A stretch of 45,612 nucleotides of DNA. Source: an uncultured Opitutaceae bacterium (GTDB taxonomy: Bacteria > Verrucomicrobiota > Verrucomicrobiia > Opitutales > Opitutaceae). Location of the stretch: the NCBI GenBank assembly GCA_903890485.1, contig CAITBM010000139.1:1-45612 (forward strand), given 5' to 3'. The stretch's first letter is position 1, and the number at the start of each line of letters is the position of its first letter. The notes under the pieces were generated by a model, which saw only the letters and a list, made by a program, of their open reading frames with translations, was not told the origin of the DNA and searched no databases. Below are positions 25,903 to 36,271 of this stretch, piece by piece. A program made the translations under genes and the position numbers.

Positions 25903-28467
25903 CTAGTGAGAGGCCTTGCTTGAACCCGTCCACTCGTACTTGGGCGCCACATCCGAGTGGGCCTCGACGTGCTTCCGGTCCCCCTTGTGCCACCAGTAGA
26001 ACACCTGGGCGGCGACGAAGATCGCCGAGAAGGTGCTGGTCACGATGCCGACCAAGAAGGTGAAGGAGATGTCCTTCAGGACGCCGCTGCCAAAGAGGTA
26101 GAGGGAGAGGGCCGCCAGGAAGGTCGTCGACGACGTCATGATCGTCCGGGCGAAGACCTTGTTGATGGCCGAGTTCACGATGTCCTTCAGCGACCCCGAG
26201 GGGTTGAGCTTCAATTCCTCGCGGATACGGTCGAAGACAACGACGGTCTCGTTGATCGAGTAGCCGGCGATACAGAGGATCGCGGCCACCATGGGCGCCG
26301 AGAACTTGTGGCCCGTGAGGACGAAGATGCCGATCGTCATCAGGATGTCGTGGAGGGTGGACACCATGGCGCCCACGCCGAACCCGAACTCAAAGCGGAA
26401 GGCGATGTAGACCAGGATCGTGAGCATGGAGACGCCGACCGCGAGCGCCGCGTTCTGCATGATCTCCCGTCCGATCGAGGCGCCGACATGGTCCTCGCCG
26501 GCCTTCGTGTAGCCGGCCGCGGGGTAGCGCTTCTGAAGGGCGTCGACCAGGTCGGCCGACTTGCCGGCCGGGGTCTCGATCTTCAGCTGCTCGCCGCCGC
26601 CGCCGAGCGCACTCTCGTAGTTCACGTTCACCTCGCCCACGCGGGCCTGGTCGGCCACGTCGCGGATCTTCGAGACATCCAGCTTCTCGTGGTAGCGGAG
26701 CGTCACGACGTCGCCGCCGGAGAAGTCGATACCGAAGATCTTGTTGCCCTGGTAGAACACGACGCCAAGGCCCAAAAGGACGATGAACCAGGAACCGGCA
26801 AAGGCCGGGACGCCAAACTTGACGAAGTCCACGTGGATCGCCTTCAGGAGGTGGCGCATCGTGATCTTCTTCACGGTGCCGGAGTCGATCAGGAGCTCCA
26901 TGATCAAGTGCGCGGTGATCAAGACCGAGAACATCGTCGAAAGGACACCGATCGCGAGTGTCACGCCGAACCCGCGGATGGGGCCGGTGCCGAGCCAGAT
27001 CATGATGGCGCAGATGATGAGCTGGACGATGTGCGCGTCGATGATCGTCATCAGGGCCTTCGTGTAGCCCATCTGGTTTGAGGTGGAGAGGGACTTCCCG
27101 AGGGCGATCTCCTCCCTCATGCGCTCAAAGATCAGGATGTTGGCATCGACGGCCATGCCGATCGTGAGCACGATACCGGCCAAGCCCGGGAGGTTCATCT
27201 TGGCGCCGATGTTGGCCATGACGCCCAGGATAATGACCAGGTTGACCGCCAAGGTCGCGACCGCGACGAGTCCCCCGGTCGTGTAGAAGGTGAGCATGAA
27301 GGCGGCTACCAGCGCCAGGCCGATCACGGAGGCGCGGACGCCGCTGTCGACCGCGTCCTGGGCCAGCGAGGGGCCGACCTCGTACTGGGTCATGATCTTA
27401 AGCGGGACGTCGAGCGGGTTGTTCAGGTCGTTCGCCAGGCGGAAGGCCTCGCGCTCGGTGAAGTAGCCCGTGATCTCGGCGTTGTCGGAATCGATCTCCT
27501 CCTTGACGGTCGGGACCGAGCAGAGCTCGCCGTCCAGGACGATGGCGAGCTGGCCCAGGCGGCCGTTCGCCTTGTCGCCGCTGGCGGCGATGTCGCGGGT
27601 CACGGCGGCGAACCGCTTCCGGCCCTCGGGGGTGAAGCGCATCGCAATCAAGGGCTTCCCGTAGGAGTCATGCTGGACGGTCGAGTACGAGATCGCATCG
27701 CCGGTCATCTCGGGGATCCGCTTCACAAAGTATTCCTGGGCGAGGTCCGTGCCGTCGGGCCTCTCGTAGTCGTAGGATTTGACCTCGTAGCCCGGGGGCG
27801 TTTCGCCGGGGCGGACGGTGTCGGGGGTGGCAAAGGGGTACACCATCCGGAAGTCCAGGCGGGCGGGCTTCTTCACCTCGTCCAGGACGTCGGGGTTGTC
27901 GCGGGTGTTGATGTTCGGGATCTCGACCTCGATCCGGTTCGTGCCGACGGCGCGGACCAGGGGCTCGGCCACGCCGATCGAGTTGATGCGGGCGCTGATG
28001 ATGTCGATCGCCTTCGTGAGCTTCTCCTTGCGGGCGCTCTCCTCGTCGTAGCCGGCGGTCTTCGTGCCGAGGTCGGCCTCGAGCGTGAAGCCGATGCCGC
28101 CGCGGAGATCGAGACCCATCTGGAGGCGGCCCTTGGAACTGTCCAGGAGGTACTTCATCAGGATGTCGTTCCGCTTGCCGATGTTCTTCAGGGACTCCTC
28201 CAGGCGGAGGTCGGGGAAGAACTGGGACAGGTCGATCCGCTGGTCGCGGCCGATCTGCTTCAGGGCCACGAACTCGCTCGGGGCGGCCCCGCTCTTCTTC
28301 AACTCCGCGGCCTTGGCGAGGAGGGCACTGAACTCCTCCTTCTTGGCGGAGGCCTTGGACCGGGCGTAGTCGGGGAACGGGATGTCCTTAAGGGGCAGGA
28401 GCGCGAAGACGGCCCAGCCCAGGATGAGGAGGCTTAGGGCTATCTTCCAAAGGTTGCGTTTGAGCAT
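25903..28467 (-). CDS. secDF: Fused protein translocase subunit SecDF
   Basis: Proton-driven membrane component that helps pull proteins through SecYEG. SecD and SecF are fused into one 854-residue chain. The first half has an N-terminal span, the large periplasmic P1 domain with DLRGGIGFTLE, and the SecD membrane block with VLTIGMAVDANILIFERMREE. The second half opens near GIDFSGGDVVTLRY, the SecF hallmark, and has a second six-helix block including GYSINETVVVFDRIREEL. The fused form is common in Verrucomicrobia, Bacteroidetes and some Firmicutes. The C-terminus is cytoplasmic and basic. It is cotranscribed with yajC; the 82-bp gap between them carries two GC-rich hairpins. Confidence 0.96.
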   Translation of the reverse strand: MLKRNLWKIALSLLILGWAVFALLPLKDIPFPDYARSKASAKKEEFSALLAKAAELKKSGAAPSEFVALKQIGRDQRIDLSQFFPDLRLEESLKNIGKRNDILMKYLLDSSKGRLQMGLDLRGGIGFTLEADLGTKTAGYDEESARKEKLTKAIDIISARINSIGVAEPLVRAVGTNRIEVEIPNINTRDNPDVLDEVKKPARLDFRMVYPFATPDTVRPGETPPGYEVKSYDYERPDGTDLAQEYFVKRIPEMTGDAISYSTVQHDSYGKPLIAMRFTPEGRKRFAAVTRDIAASGDKANGRLGQLAIVLDGELCSVPTVKEEIDSDNAEITGYFTEREAFRLANDLNNPLDVPLKIMTQYEVGPSLAQDAVDSGVRASVIGLALVAAFMLTFYTTGGLVAVATLAVNLVIILGVMANIGAKMNLPGLAGIVLTIGMAVDANILIFERMREEIALGKSLSTSNQMGYTKALMTIIDAHIVQLIICAIMIWLGTGPIRGFGVTLAIGVLSTMFSVLITAHLIMELLIDSGTVKKITMRHLLKAIHVDFVKFGVPAFAGSWFIVLLGLGVVFYQGNKIFGIDFSGGDVVTLRYHEKLDVSKIRDVADQARVGEVNVNYESALGGGGEQLKIETPAGKSADLVDALQKRYPAAGYTKAGEDHVGASIGREIMQNAALAVGVSMLTILVYIAFRFEFGFGVGAMVSTLHDILMTIGIFVLTGHKFSAPMVAAILCIAGYSINETVVVFDRIREELKLNPSGSLKDIVNSAINKVFARTIMTSSTTFLAALSLYLFGSGVLKDISFTFLVGIVTSTFSAIFVAAQVFYWWHKGDRKHVEAHSDVAPKYEWTGSSKASH

Positions 28468-28495
28468 GTCGGATGTGGGTTTAAAGGGGGGTTAA

Positions 28496-28541
28496 GCCGG
28501 CTCCCATGCCGGCTCGGGCCCGCCCTTTGGAGGGGGCGGGC
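28496..28541 (-). repeat. Two GC-rich hairpins between yajC and secDF
   Basis: GCCGGC (28496-28501) pairs with GCCGGC (28508-28513) over a six-base loop. GCCCGCCC (28518-28525) pairs with GGGCGGGC (28534-28541) over an eight-base loop. Neither is followed by a T-run on the transcribed strand, so they are unlikely to terminate. They could protect or process the mRNA and so set the ratio of YajC to SecDF. Confidence 0.55.
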
Positions 28542-28549
28542 GGGGCGGC

Positions 28550-28882
28550 CTAGGAGGACTTCTTCTCGTCGGTGGAGGGCTTCTTCACCACGGAGAGGAC
28601 GAAGCCCTTGCCGATCTCGATCTTGGTCTGGTCGCCGATCCGGACCACGAAGCGGTCGTCCTTCACGTTCGTGATGGTGCCGTAGATGCCGCCGGTCGTG
28701 ATGATCTCGTCTCCGGACTGGAGGGCGGCGAGCATCTTGTCCTGCTCCTTTTGCTTCTTCCTCTGGGGGGCAATAAAGAGGAAATAGAAGCCTGCGATGA
28801 ACAGCAGCCAGACGATGATCATGGACGGCGGGAATCCGCCTTGGGCGGCGGGGGCGGCTGCTTGGGCAATGTAGGGTGTCAT
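28550..28882 (-). CDS. yajC: Preprotein translocase subunit YajC
   Basis: Small inner-membrane protein associated with SecDF, 110 residues from ATG 28882. A much longer frame through this region is an antisense artefact of speA. A short periplasmic Ala/Gln/Pro stretch is followed by one transmembrane helix (MIIVWLLFIAGFYFLFI), then the conserved APQRKKQKEQDKMLAALQSGDEI and TTGGIYGTI blocks and a charged tail. The first gene of yajC-secDF-recJ, it is divergent from speA with 93 bp between starts. Confidence 0.93.
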   Translation of the reverse strand: MTPYIAQAAAPAAQGGFPPSMIIVWLLFIAGFYFLFIAPQRKKQKEQDKMLAALQSGDEIITTGGIYGTITNVKDDRFVVRIGDQTKIEIGKGFVLSVVKKPSTDEKKSS

Positions 28883-28975
28883 TTCGTGTTGCGTTATGAT
28901 AAAGAGAAAACACGCATCTAACTGAATCCACGCTCGGGATGGCAAGCCCACAGTGGCTGGCCCCCTCCAAATACC

Positions 28976-30921
<1,946 letters not shown>

Positions 30922-30925
<4 letters not shown>

Positions 30926-33393
30926 GCCTAATCCTGACGCGCGCCCTCCTTGCGGCGCTCGGTGTCGGAATTGCCGCCCGAGCGGCCCAAGCCCAAGAGG
31001 CGGTGGTCAAGGACACCCAGGCCCCCCTTGAGGCACGGGTGGAGTCCCTCCTCTCGAAGCTCACGCAGGACGAGAAGCTGTCGCTTCTCGGCGGCGACCG
31101 GGACTTCTACATCCGGCCGATCCCCCGCCTGGGGCTCCCCGAGATCAAGATGGCGGACGGCCCCCAGGGGGTCCGCAACTACGGCCAATCGACCGCCTAC
31201 CCGGCCACGATCTCGCTCGGGGCCTCCTGGGACCCGGAGCTGGCCCGGGAATTCGGGGCTGCGGTCGGAAGCGACGCCCGGGCCCGCGGGGTCGGGATCA
31301 TGCTGGCCCCCGCCGTGAACATCAACCGGGTGCCCCAGAACGGCCGCAATTTCGAGTACCTCTCGGAGGACCCGTACCTGGCGGCCTCGCTCGCCGTCCC
31401 GATCGTCCAGGGCCTCCAGGCGCAGGGGGTCGTGGCCACCGTGAAGCACTTTGCCGCCAACAACCAGGAGACCGAGCGGGGAACGATCGACGCCCGGGTC
31501 AGCGAAACGGCGCTCCGGGAGATCTACCTGCCGGCCTTTGAGGCGGCGGTGAAGCAGGGGCACGCCTGGGCGGTCATGTGCGCCTACAACCGGCTGAACG
31601 GCACCTACTGCAGCGCAAACGCTTGGCTCAATAACAAGGTTTTGAAGGGGGACTGGGGATTCAAGGGGGTCCTCATGTCGGACTGGGGTGCGGCCCACGA
31701 CACGCTCGGGGCCGCCAACGGCGGGCTCGACCTGGAGATGCCCTCGGGCGTCTACATGAACCCCGCCTCGCTCGCGCCGCTCCTCGCCTCGGGCCAGGTC
31801 TCGCAGGCGACGATCGACGACAAGGTGCGGAGGATCCTCAGGCTTGAGGTCGGAGGTGGATTTCTGGACCGGCCGCAGCAGACCGGGACCCCTAAGGACG
31901 ACCCGAAGAGCGACCAGACGGCGCTCAAGATCGCGCGGGAGGCGATCGTCCTCCTGAAGAACGAGCACGGCACCCTCCCCCTCACGGGCAAGAAGCTGAA
32001 GCACATCGTGGTCCTGGGGCCGAACGCGCTCGCCAATCCCGCCGGGGGCGGCTCGGGCCATGTGGACCCCTTCCATTACGTGAGCCTGGCCGAGGGCCTG
32101 GCCAAGGCCGCCGGAAAGAAGGTGCACGTGGACGTGATCACCGGGTCGGGACCGGGACTCCTCGGGGCGTTTGCCAAGAACTCAGTCTACGAGGGGCCCC
32201 TGAAGCTCGAATTCCTCTCGGGGAAGAAGGTGCTGGCGACCCAGGCGGACGCGCAGATCGATCACGCCTTTGACTCGGGGGCCCCAGCTCCCGGGGTCCC
32301 CCTCGCCGACTTGAACGCCCGGTGGACCGGGACGATCCGGCCCGCGGTCTCCGGCACCTACCTCTTCCTGGCCCAGAACCACGGGAACCTCTATGTGGAA
32401 CTCGACGGCAAGGCGATCGAGGGGACCTGGTTCAACACCGGGGACGTGCTTTACGCCTATGTGGCCCTGGAGGCCGGCCGCTCCTACGCGCTCACGGTCG
32501 CGGCCAAGTACGACAACGTGGGGTCGCCCGCGGTGCGCTTTGGCTATGGGCTCGCCCCGGAGGCGATCTCCGCCGCGGACGAGGCGAAGGTCCGGGCCGC
32601 GGACGCGGTGGTGGTCTCGGTGGGCTTTAACCAGATGCTGGAGGGCGAGGGAAGCGACCGGAGCTTCGACCTGCCGGCTGAGCAGCGGGACCTGATCCGG
32701 AAGGCGGCGGCCTTGAACCCACGAACCGTGGTCGTGATCGACTCGGGCGGCGTCGTGGGCACGGAGGATTGGATCGGCAAGGTGCCGGCCGTGGTGCAGG
32801 CCTGGTTCCCCGGACAGGAGGGCGGCAGGGCCCTGGGCGAGATCCTGACCGGGAAGGTGAACCCGAGCGGGAAGCTTCCGATCAGCTACGCGAAGAAATT
32901 CGAGGACACGGCCCCCTACGGGAACTTCCCGGGCAAGAACGGGAAAGTCGACTATGCGGAGGGGCTCCTCGTGGGCTACCGCTGGTTCGACACGAAAGGC
33001 GTGGCCCCCCTCTACCCCTTCGGCTACGGGCTCTCCTACACGACCTTCAGCTACGCCAAGTTCCACGTGGAGCCCAATCCCGACGGCACCTGGTCGGTGA
33101 CCTTCGATGTCTCGAACAACGGGACCATGAACGGGGACGAGGTCGCGGAGCTCTACGTGAGCCCCCCGGTCAATTCCAAGGTGCACCGGCCGGTCCGGGA
33201 ATTGAAGGCCTACAGCCGCTTCACGCTCGCGACCGACCAGACGATCTCGGTCACGATCATCCTCGACCGGAAGGCGTTCTCGCACTGGGACGAGAACAAG
33301 GGGGACTGGGCGGTGGAGCCCGGAACCTATACGATCCAGGTGGGCTCCAACTCCCGGAAGCTCCTCCTCTCGGGGCCGGTCGAAGTGGATTAG
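30922..33393 (+). CDS. Secreted GH3 beta-glycosidase with PA14 insert
   Basis: Glycoside hydrolase family 3 enzyme, probably beta-glucosidase-like, exported to the periplasm or beyond. It has 823 residues with a signal peptide over about 1-24 (cleavage near AQAQ). The N-terminal barrel contains KMADGPQGVR, VKHFAANNQE and the nucleophile Asp254 in VLMSDWGA. The second domain continues at IVLLKNEHGTLPL. A PA14 insert occupies roughly residues 420-560 (WTGTIRPAVSGTYLFLAQNHGNLYVELDGK). The domain after it holds VVSVGFNQMLEGEGSDRSFDLP, and a fibronectin-III-like C-terminus follows. PA14-containing GH3 enzymes act on a range of beta-linked glucosides and other glycosides, so the exact substrate is open. 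The ATGA overlap with speA implies shared transcription and coupling. Confidence 0.93.
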
Positions 33394-33418
33394 CGCCAAG
33401 GCGTGCGGAGGGATCAGA

Positions 33419-33441
33419 GCGGGCCTGACGCGGGGGCCCGC
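33419..33441 (+). terminator. GC-rich hairpin after the GH3 gene
   Basis: GCGGGCC and GGCCCGC form a perfect 7-bp stem with a nine-base loop, 26 bp after the GH3 stop and before the convergent toxin gene. It lacks a T-run, so it may act as a weak or bidirectional boundary only. Confidence 0.35.
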
Positions 33442-33469
33442 CAAAAGAGTCCGAAACGAGTCGTCGAAT

Positions 33470-33790
33470 TCAAGAAGGGTGCGGGGTAATTGCCACTATG
33501 GTGATGACCGGGATGCGTTTCTTCTCGGCGTCGTGCTCATCGGGTCCGTAGTGCCAAAATATGCGGGTGGCTCCTGGGGTCTGGTTCTGAGCATACGCCT
33601 CGAACATCTTCCTCTCGGGTGTTGAGAGTGAGGTAAACTCGTGAGTGTTGAGACCGGGATGGGCAGGATTCATCTGCAGGAATCCAAGGGCCTTGCGCAC
33701 CTGTTTGAGTGCGCCGTGCCGCGCTGGAGCCGCTTCCAGTTCGGCGAGCTGCGCCTTTGCCTCCGTGGTGAATCGAAGCACCCGCAGCAT
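33470..33790 (-). CDS. RelE/ParE-like toxin of a type II toxin-antitoxin pair
   Basis: A 106-residue basic protein resembling the ParE/RelE fold: an opening strand (VLRFTTEAKAQLAELE), a helical hairpin (LKQVRKALGFLQMNP), then beta strands with ARIFWHYGP and a final strand RIPVITIVAITPHP. The central LNTHEFTSLSTPERKMFEAYAQNQ block recurs, as I recall, in a group of hypothetical ParE-like proteins. It follows the antitoxin-like gene by five bases. Whether it inhibits gyrase (ParE) or cleaves mRNA (RelE) cannot be told. Confidence 0.65.
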   Translation of the reverse strand: MLRVLRFTTEAKAQLAELEAAPARHGALKQVRKALGFLQMNPAHPGLNTHEFTSLSTPERKMFEAYAQNQTPGATRIFWHYGPDEHDAEKKRIPVITIVAITPHPS

Positions 33791-33795
33791 GACCG

Positions 33796-34089
33796 CTAGT
33801 CCTGCGTATATTGGGTGAAATCACCCAGGTCATGGACCTCGCCTTTGGCGGACTGCTCCATTCCGCGACGGACTGAGGCCAGCGCCTTAGGGCGTTCATG
33901 GATCCACGCCTCCGAAGCCGGAACGGCCTTCACGGGATCGAGGATAAGTTGCCCAAGCGTGTTGCGGTAGACGTTGAACGCTCCGGCCCCTGCCAACGCC
34001 GATCCTAGCGAGAGCCGCTTCTTGGCATCAGGCTGCACAAACTCGGTGATGAGTTGGAAGTCGGAGTTCTTGATGACGGTCGAGGACAT
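33796..34089 (-). CDS. Antitoxin-like protein upstream of the ParE-like toxin
   Basis: A 97-residue protein from ATG 34089 (MSSTVIKNSDFQLITEFVQP...). The N-terminal half, KKRLSLGSALAGAGAFNVYRNTLGQLILDP, looks like a swapped-hairpin AbrB-type or related DNA-binding fold, although I cannot name the family. The C-terminal half (ERPKALASVRRGMEQSAKGEVHDLGDF) has the helical, charged look of a toxin-binding tail. The start is chosen because a well-formed promoter places transcription initiation at the ATG itself; a longer frame would run through that promoter. A 19-bp palindrome over the -35 box suggests autorepression, as in other type II systems. Confidence 0.7.
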   Translation of the reverse strand: MSSTVIKNSDFQLITEFVQPDAKKRLSLGSALAGAGAFNVYRNTLGQLILDPVKAVPASEAWIHERPKALASVRRGMEQSAKGEVHDLGDFTQYTQD

Positions 34090-34095
34090 GAGGGT

Positions 34096-34142
34096 AATGT
34101 ACCCAACACCAGGGAGCATCGTCAAGTGGGATTGTCCCACTT
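34096..34142 (-). promoter_or_regulatory. Promoter and palindromic operator of the ParE-like module; leaderless mRNA
   Basis: On the minus strand, -35 TTGACG (34125-34120) and -10 TACATT (34101-34096) are 18 bp apart. The expected transcription start is about seven bases on, at or within a base of the antitoxin ATG (34089), so the mRNA would be leaderless. The palindrome AAGTGGGA-TTG-TCCCACTT (34124-34142) overlaps the edge of the -35 box and is perfect over 8 bp per arm. Confidence 0.6.
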
Positions 34143-34334
34143 TAGGCAATAGGGGCTTTGGAATCTATGTGAACCCGACAAGCGGGCCCAAAGATCAAAC
34201 GTTCGCACGTAATTGGCATCCTATATCTTATCCGTTAATACTCCCCCTATGCACCACATCATTGCGGCATTTAAACCTTCACATTCGCCGCAGCATTGAG
34301 GGATTCGTGGCCGCTCGCCATTGTTTAAGCTGCC

Positions 34335-34733
34335 CTACCAAACAACCGAAACGAGCGCCGACGCGCCGCTATTCGCGTCCCTCGTGATTAGCGGCAACCG
34401 GTGCACCTTCGCCGTTGCCGTGATGATCCGGTCAAACTGATCGCCGTGGGGAAGCGCCAGCTCGGGCGCCGCTAGGGCGATCTCCAACGTGATGGGGAGC
34501 ACCGTCACATAGTTGAGCATGCCCCCAAGGATGGTCGCCGGGGACCCGTTAAACGAAATGCGCCCCGAGTGGGCCAGGAGGCCGACCTCCTGGAGCGTCA
34601 CGTCGGAAATGGCCAATTGTTCGTAGGGGGTCGTGCCAATCGCGCGCGCGGCCTTGTTGCTCAACCGGTCGTCGTCAATCGCCGCCCATAGGAAAGCGTG
34701 GGTATCCAGAAGGTATTTGAGCTGCCGCTTCAC
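34335..34733 (-). CDS. PIN-domain toxin, VapC-like
   Basis: Predicted ribonuclease toxin of the PIN fold, 132 residues. Conserved acidic residues are visible in YLLDTHAFLWA (first Asp), SDVTLQEVG (Glu) and HGDQFDRIITATA (third and fourth acids), the last followed by PLITRD as in COG3744-type PIN proteins. The start overlaps the antitoxin stop by four bases (ATGA). Homologues cleave RNA, often tRNA or rRNA. The target here is unknown. Confidence 0.85.
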   Translation of the reverse strand: MKRQLKYLLDTHAFLWAAIDDDRLSNKAARAIGTTPYEQLAISDVTLQEVGLLAHSGRISFNGSPATILGGMLNYVTVLPITLEIALAAPELALPHGDQFDRIITATAKVHRLPLITRDANSGASALVSVVW

Positions 34734-34951
34734 AGGGAAGGCCTCCAGCCCTCCTTCGGGAGCGTCGGCTTAGTCAGGTCATCCTGGAATTCAATCTTAC
34801 CCTTAGCGGAACCCAACAGCGACTTTCGAGGCACCGTGGCCGTAAAGAGGTACTCACATTCCTTCTCCTGGACGCGAATCGTCTCACCCTTGCGCGCCTT
34901 GGCCTTGTAGACGGTAAAGGAGCGAAGAAAATCTCGCGTGTTGGTAACCAT
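34730..34951 (-). CDS. Phd/YefM-like antitoxin
   Basis: A 73-residue protein beginning MVTNTRDFLRSFTVYKAKARKGETIRV. This matches the N-terminal DNA-binding part of Phd/VapB-type antitoxins, where a helix is followed by a strand with KGE-I-V. The C-terminal half is charged and probably embraces the PIN toxin. Start 34951 is preferred to the in-frame ATG 34987, because the latter lies inside a perfect -35 box. It is upstream of and coupled to the PIN gene. Confidence 0.75.
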   Translation of the reverse strand: MVTNTRDFLRSFTVYKAKARKGETIRVQEKECEYLFTATVPRKSLLGSAKGKIEFQDDLTKPTLPKEGWRPSL

Positions 34952-34958
34952 GTCCAGA

Positions 34959-34987
34959 GTTTTGTCTGACAATCCAGTAATTGTCAA
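34959..34987 (-). promoter_or_regulatory. Promoter and operator of the VapBC-like module
   Basis: A perfect -35 box TTGACA lies on the minus strand at 34987-34982. A weak -10 (CAAAAC, 34964-34959) is 17 bp away. Initiation would fall at about 34952, next to the antitoxin ATG, so again little or no leader. An inverted repeat TGACAAT-six bases-ATTGTCA (34967-34986) overlaps the -35 box and fills the spacer, a natural site for antitoxin autorepression. Confidence 0.5.
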
Positions 34988-35149
34988 ACGGGCCTAGTGA
35001 CTCTGCAGGCAAAGGGGCACTGCGAGGCGCTGGGGAGGGAGCAGCAAGGTGATATTCTTTGGAACCAGAACCCAGGGGTTGCTGGTTTTGCTCGAATCCC
35101 CAAGCGAAAACCGAAAGGAGCGAGACGCTTAGGAACGTCGAAAACAACT

Positions 35150-35190
35150 TAAAGGTTGAATATTAAAGATCATTATCTACTTATAGCTTT
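35150..35190 (+). promoter_or_regulatory. AT-rich probable promoter of the HTH/Fic pair
   Basis: The last 40 bp before the HTH gene are sharply AT-rich compared with flanking DNA and contain TTGAAT (35155-35160), TATCTA (35174-35179) and TTATAG (35181-35186). No pair has ideal spacing, so I cannot fix the promoter. The rest of 34988-35150 shows nothing I can support as a gene. Confidence 0.3.
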
Positions 35191-35589
35191 ATGACTAAGG
35201 CCGATATTAAATCTTTACGTTTAATTCAGCTCGGAGAGCAGCTCTCGCCGGAACGGACAATCATTGGGCTGGAACGCCCATCGGCGGGCTGGCTACGTGC
35301 CATCCGCCAAGCCCTCGGACTGAGCCTTAAGGCCGTGGCCGTCCGCCTTGACCAGACGCCCCAGGCGGTAAAACAGGCTGAGGAGTCGGAAGCCGCCCGC
35401 ACGATCTCACTTAAGCGACTGGAAGCGGTGGCGGAGGCGATGGGCTGCCGCCTGGTTTACGCCCTTGTCCCCAGGCAGGGCTCGTTATCGGCACTGGCAC
35501 GGACCCATGAGACCGCCGCCCTTAACTCGGTTCAGCGCACGATGGCGTTGGAAGGACAGCCCGTGGCAAACCCACGCGAGCCGTCATGA
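35191..35589 (+). CDS. Helix-turn-helix protein, 'mobile mystery protein A' type
   Basis: A 132-residue DNA-binding protein. A central XRE-like helix-turn-helix is visible at GWLRAIRQALGLSLKAVAVRLDQTPQAVKQAEESEA, followed by TISLKRLEAVAEAMGCRLVYALVP. This arrangement is characteristic of the TIGR02612 'mobile mystery protein A' family, which travels with a Fic protein (TIGR02613) in scattered genomes. The stop overlaps the Fic start (ATGA). It probably represses the pair and may act as antitoxin. Confidence 0.85.
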   Translation: MTKADIKSLRLIQLGEQLSPERTIIGLERPSAGWLRAIRQALGLSLKAVAVRLDQTPQAVKQAEESEAARTISLKRLEAVAEAMGCRLVYALVPRQGSLSALARTHETAALNSVQRTMALEGQPVANPREPS

Positions 35590-36215
35590 GCGACCTGTAC
35601 CGTGCGGATTTTGGGGACACCCCCCTTACTGCCGACGAAATCCAGGGGCTCATTCCGAGCCTAACGACGCAGAGCGAACTCAACGAGGTCGAGTTTGCAA
35701 ACATCATGTCGGGGCGCAGGTGGGCTCTGAGCCCGCGAAGGCTCGCCAAGGCCGACGTGCTCACAGTCTCCTACCTCATGGAGCTGCACCGGCATATGTT
35801 TGATGCTACGTGGCGCTGGGCAGGAAAGGTGCGGACGACCGAGAAGACCATCGGGGTCCCTCCCCATCGGATACTCTCGGACCTGGGTGCGCTTCTTGGG
35901 GATGCAGATTATTGGGTGAAAAATAAATCCTATCAGCCTGACGAGCTGACACTCCGCTTCCACCACCGGCTTGTGTTCATTCATCCGTTCTCCAACGGCA
36001 ACGGGCGTCACGCGCGCCTCGCCGCCGACATCCTCGCCCTGAAGCTTGGCCGCCCGATTTTCCCCTGGGGAGGAGCAGCCTCCCATGACGAGGCAAGGCG
36101 CCAGGAGTATCTCTCTGCGCTCAGAAGCGCTGACGGCCTCGACTATGCACCCCTGATCAAGTTTGCACGCGGGACAGGCGGGAGCGAGATCACACCAGAG
36201 CCGGCGACCCCGTAG
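35586..36215 (+). CDS. Fic-family protein, 'mobile mystery protein B' type
   Basis: Fic-domain enzyme, 209 residues. Typical Fic proteins transfer AMP from ATP to target proteins. The full active-site motif HPFSNGNGRHAR begins at His133 and has the phosphate-binding Gly-Asn-Gly-Arg, so catalysis should be possible. An N-terminal segment near residues 30-45 (TTQSELNEVEFAN) sits where class II Fic proteins have the inhibitory (S/T)xxxE(G/N) helix. Here Thr-x-x-x-Glu is followed by Leu-Asn, so a degenerate intramolecular inhibitor is possible. The first residues (MSDLYRADFGDTPLTADE) are typical of the TIGR02613 family. The stop is 56 bp from the convergent hrpB end. Confidence 0.85.
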   Translation: MSDLYRADFGDTPLTADEIQGLIPSLTTQSELNEVEFANIMSGRRWALSPRRLAKADVLTVSYLMELHRHMFDATWRWAGKVRTTEKTIGVPPHRILSDLGALLGDADYWVKNKSYQPDELTLRFHHRLVFIHPFSNGNGRHARLAADILALKLGRPIFPWGGAASHDEARRQEYLSALRSADGLDYAPLIKFARGTGGSEITPEPATP

Positions 36216-36271
36216 CCGCAGGTCGGGACGGTCCGGTTAGGGAGAGGACACTCTTCGGCGCAGGATCTGGG

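Noticed and set aside
34884-35147. 87-codon minus-strand frame with a signal-peptide-like start (MFSTFLSVSLLSVFAWG)
   Set aside because: It overlaps the antitoxin gene and its promoter in another frame, and the part after the hydrophobic start looks non-coding. A small secreted protein cannot be fully excluded.
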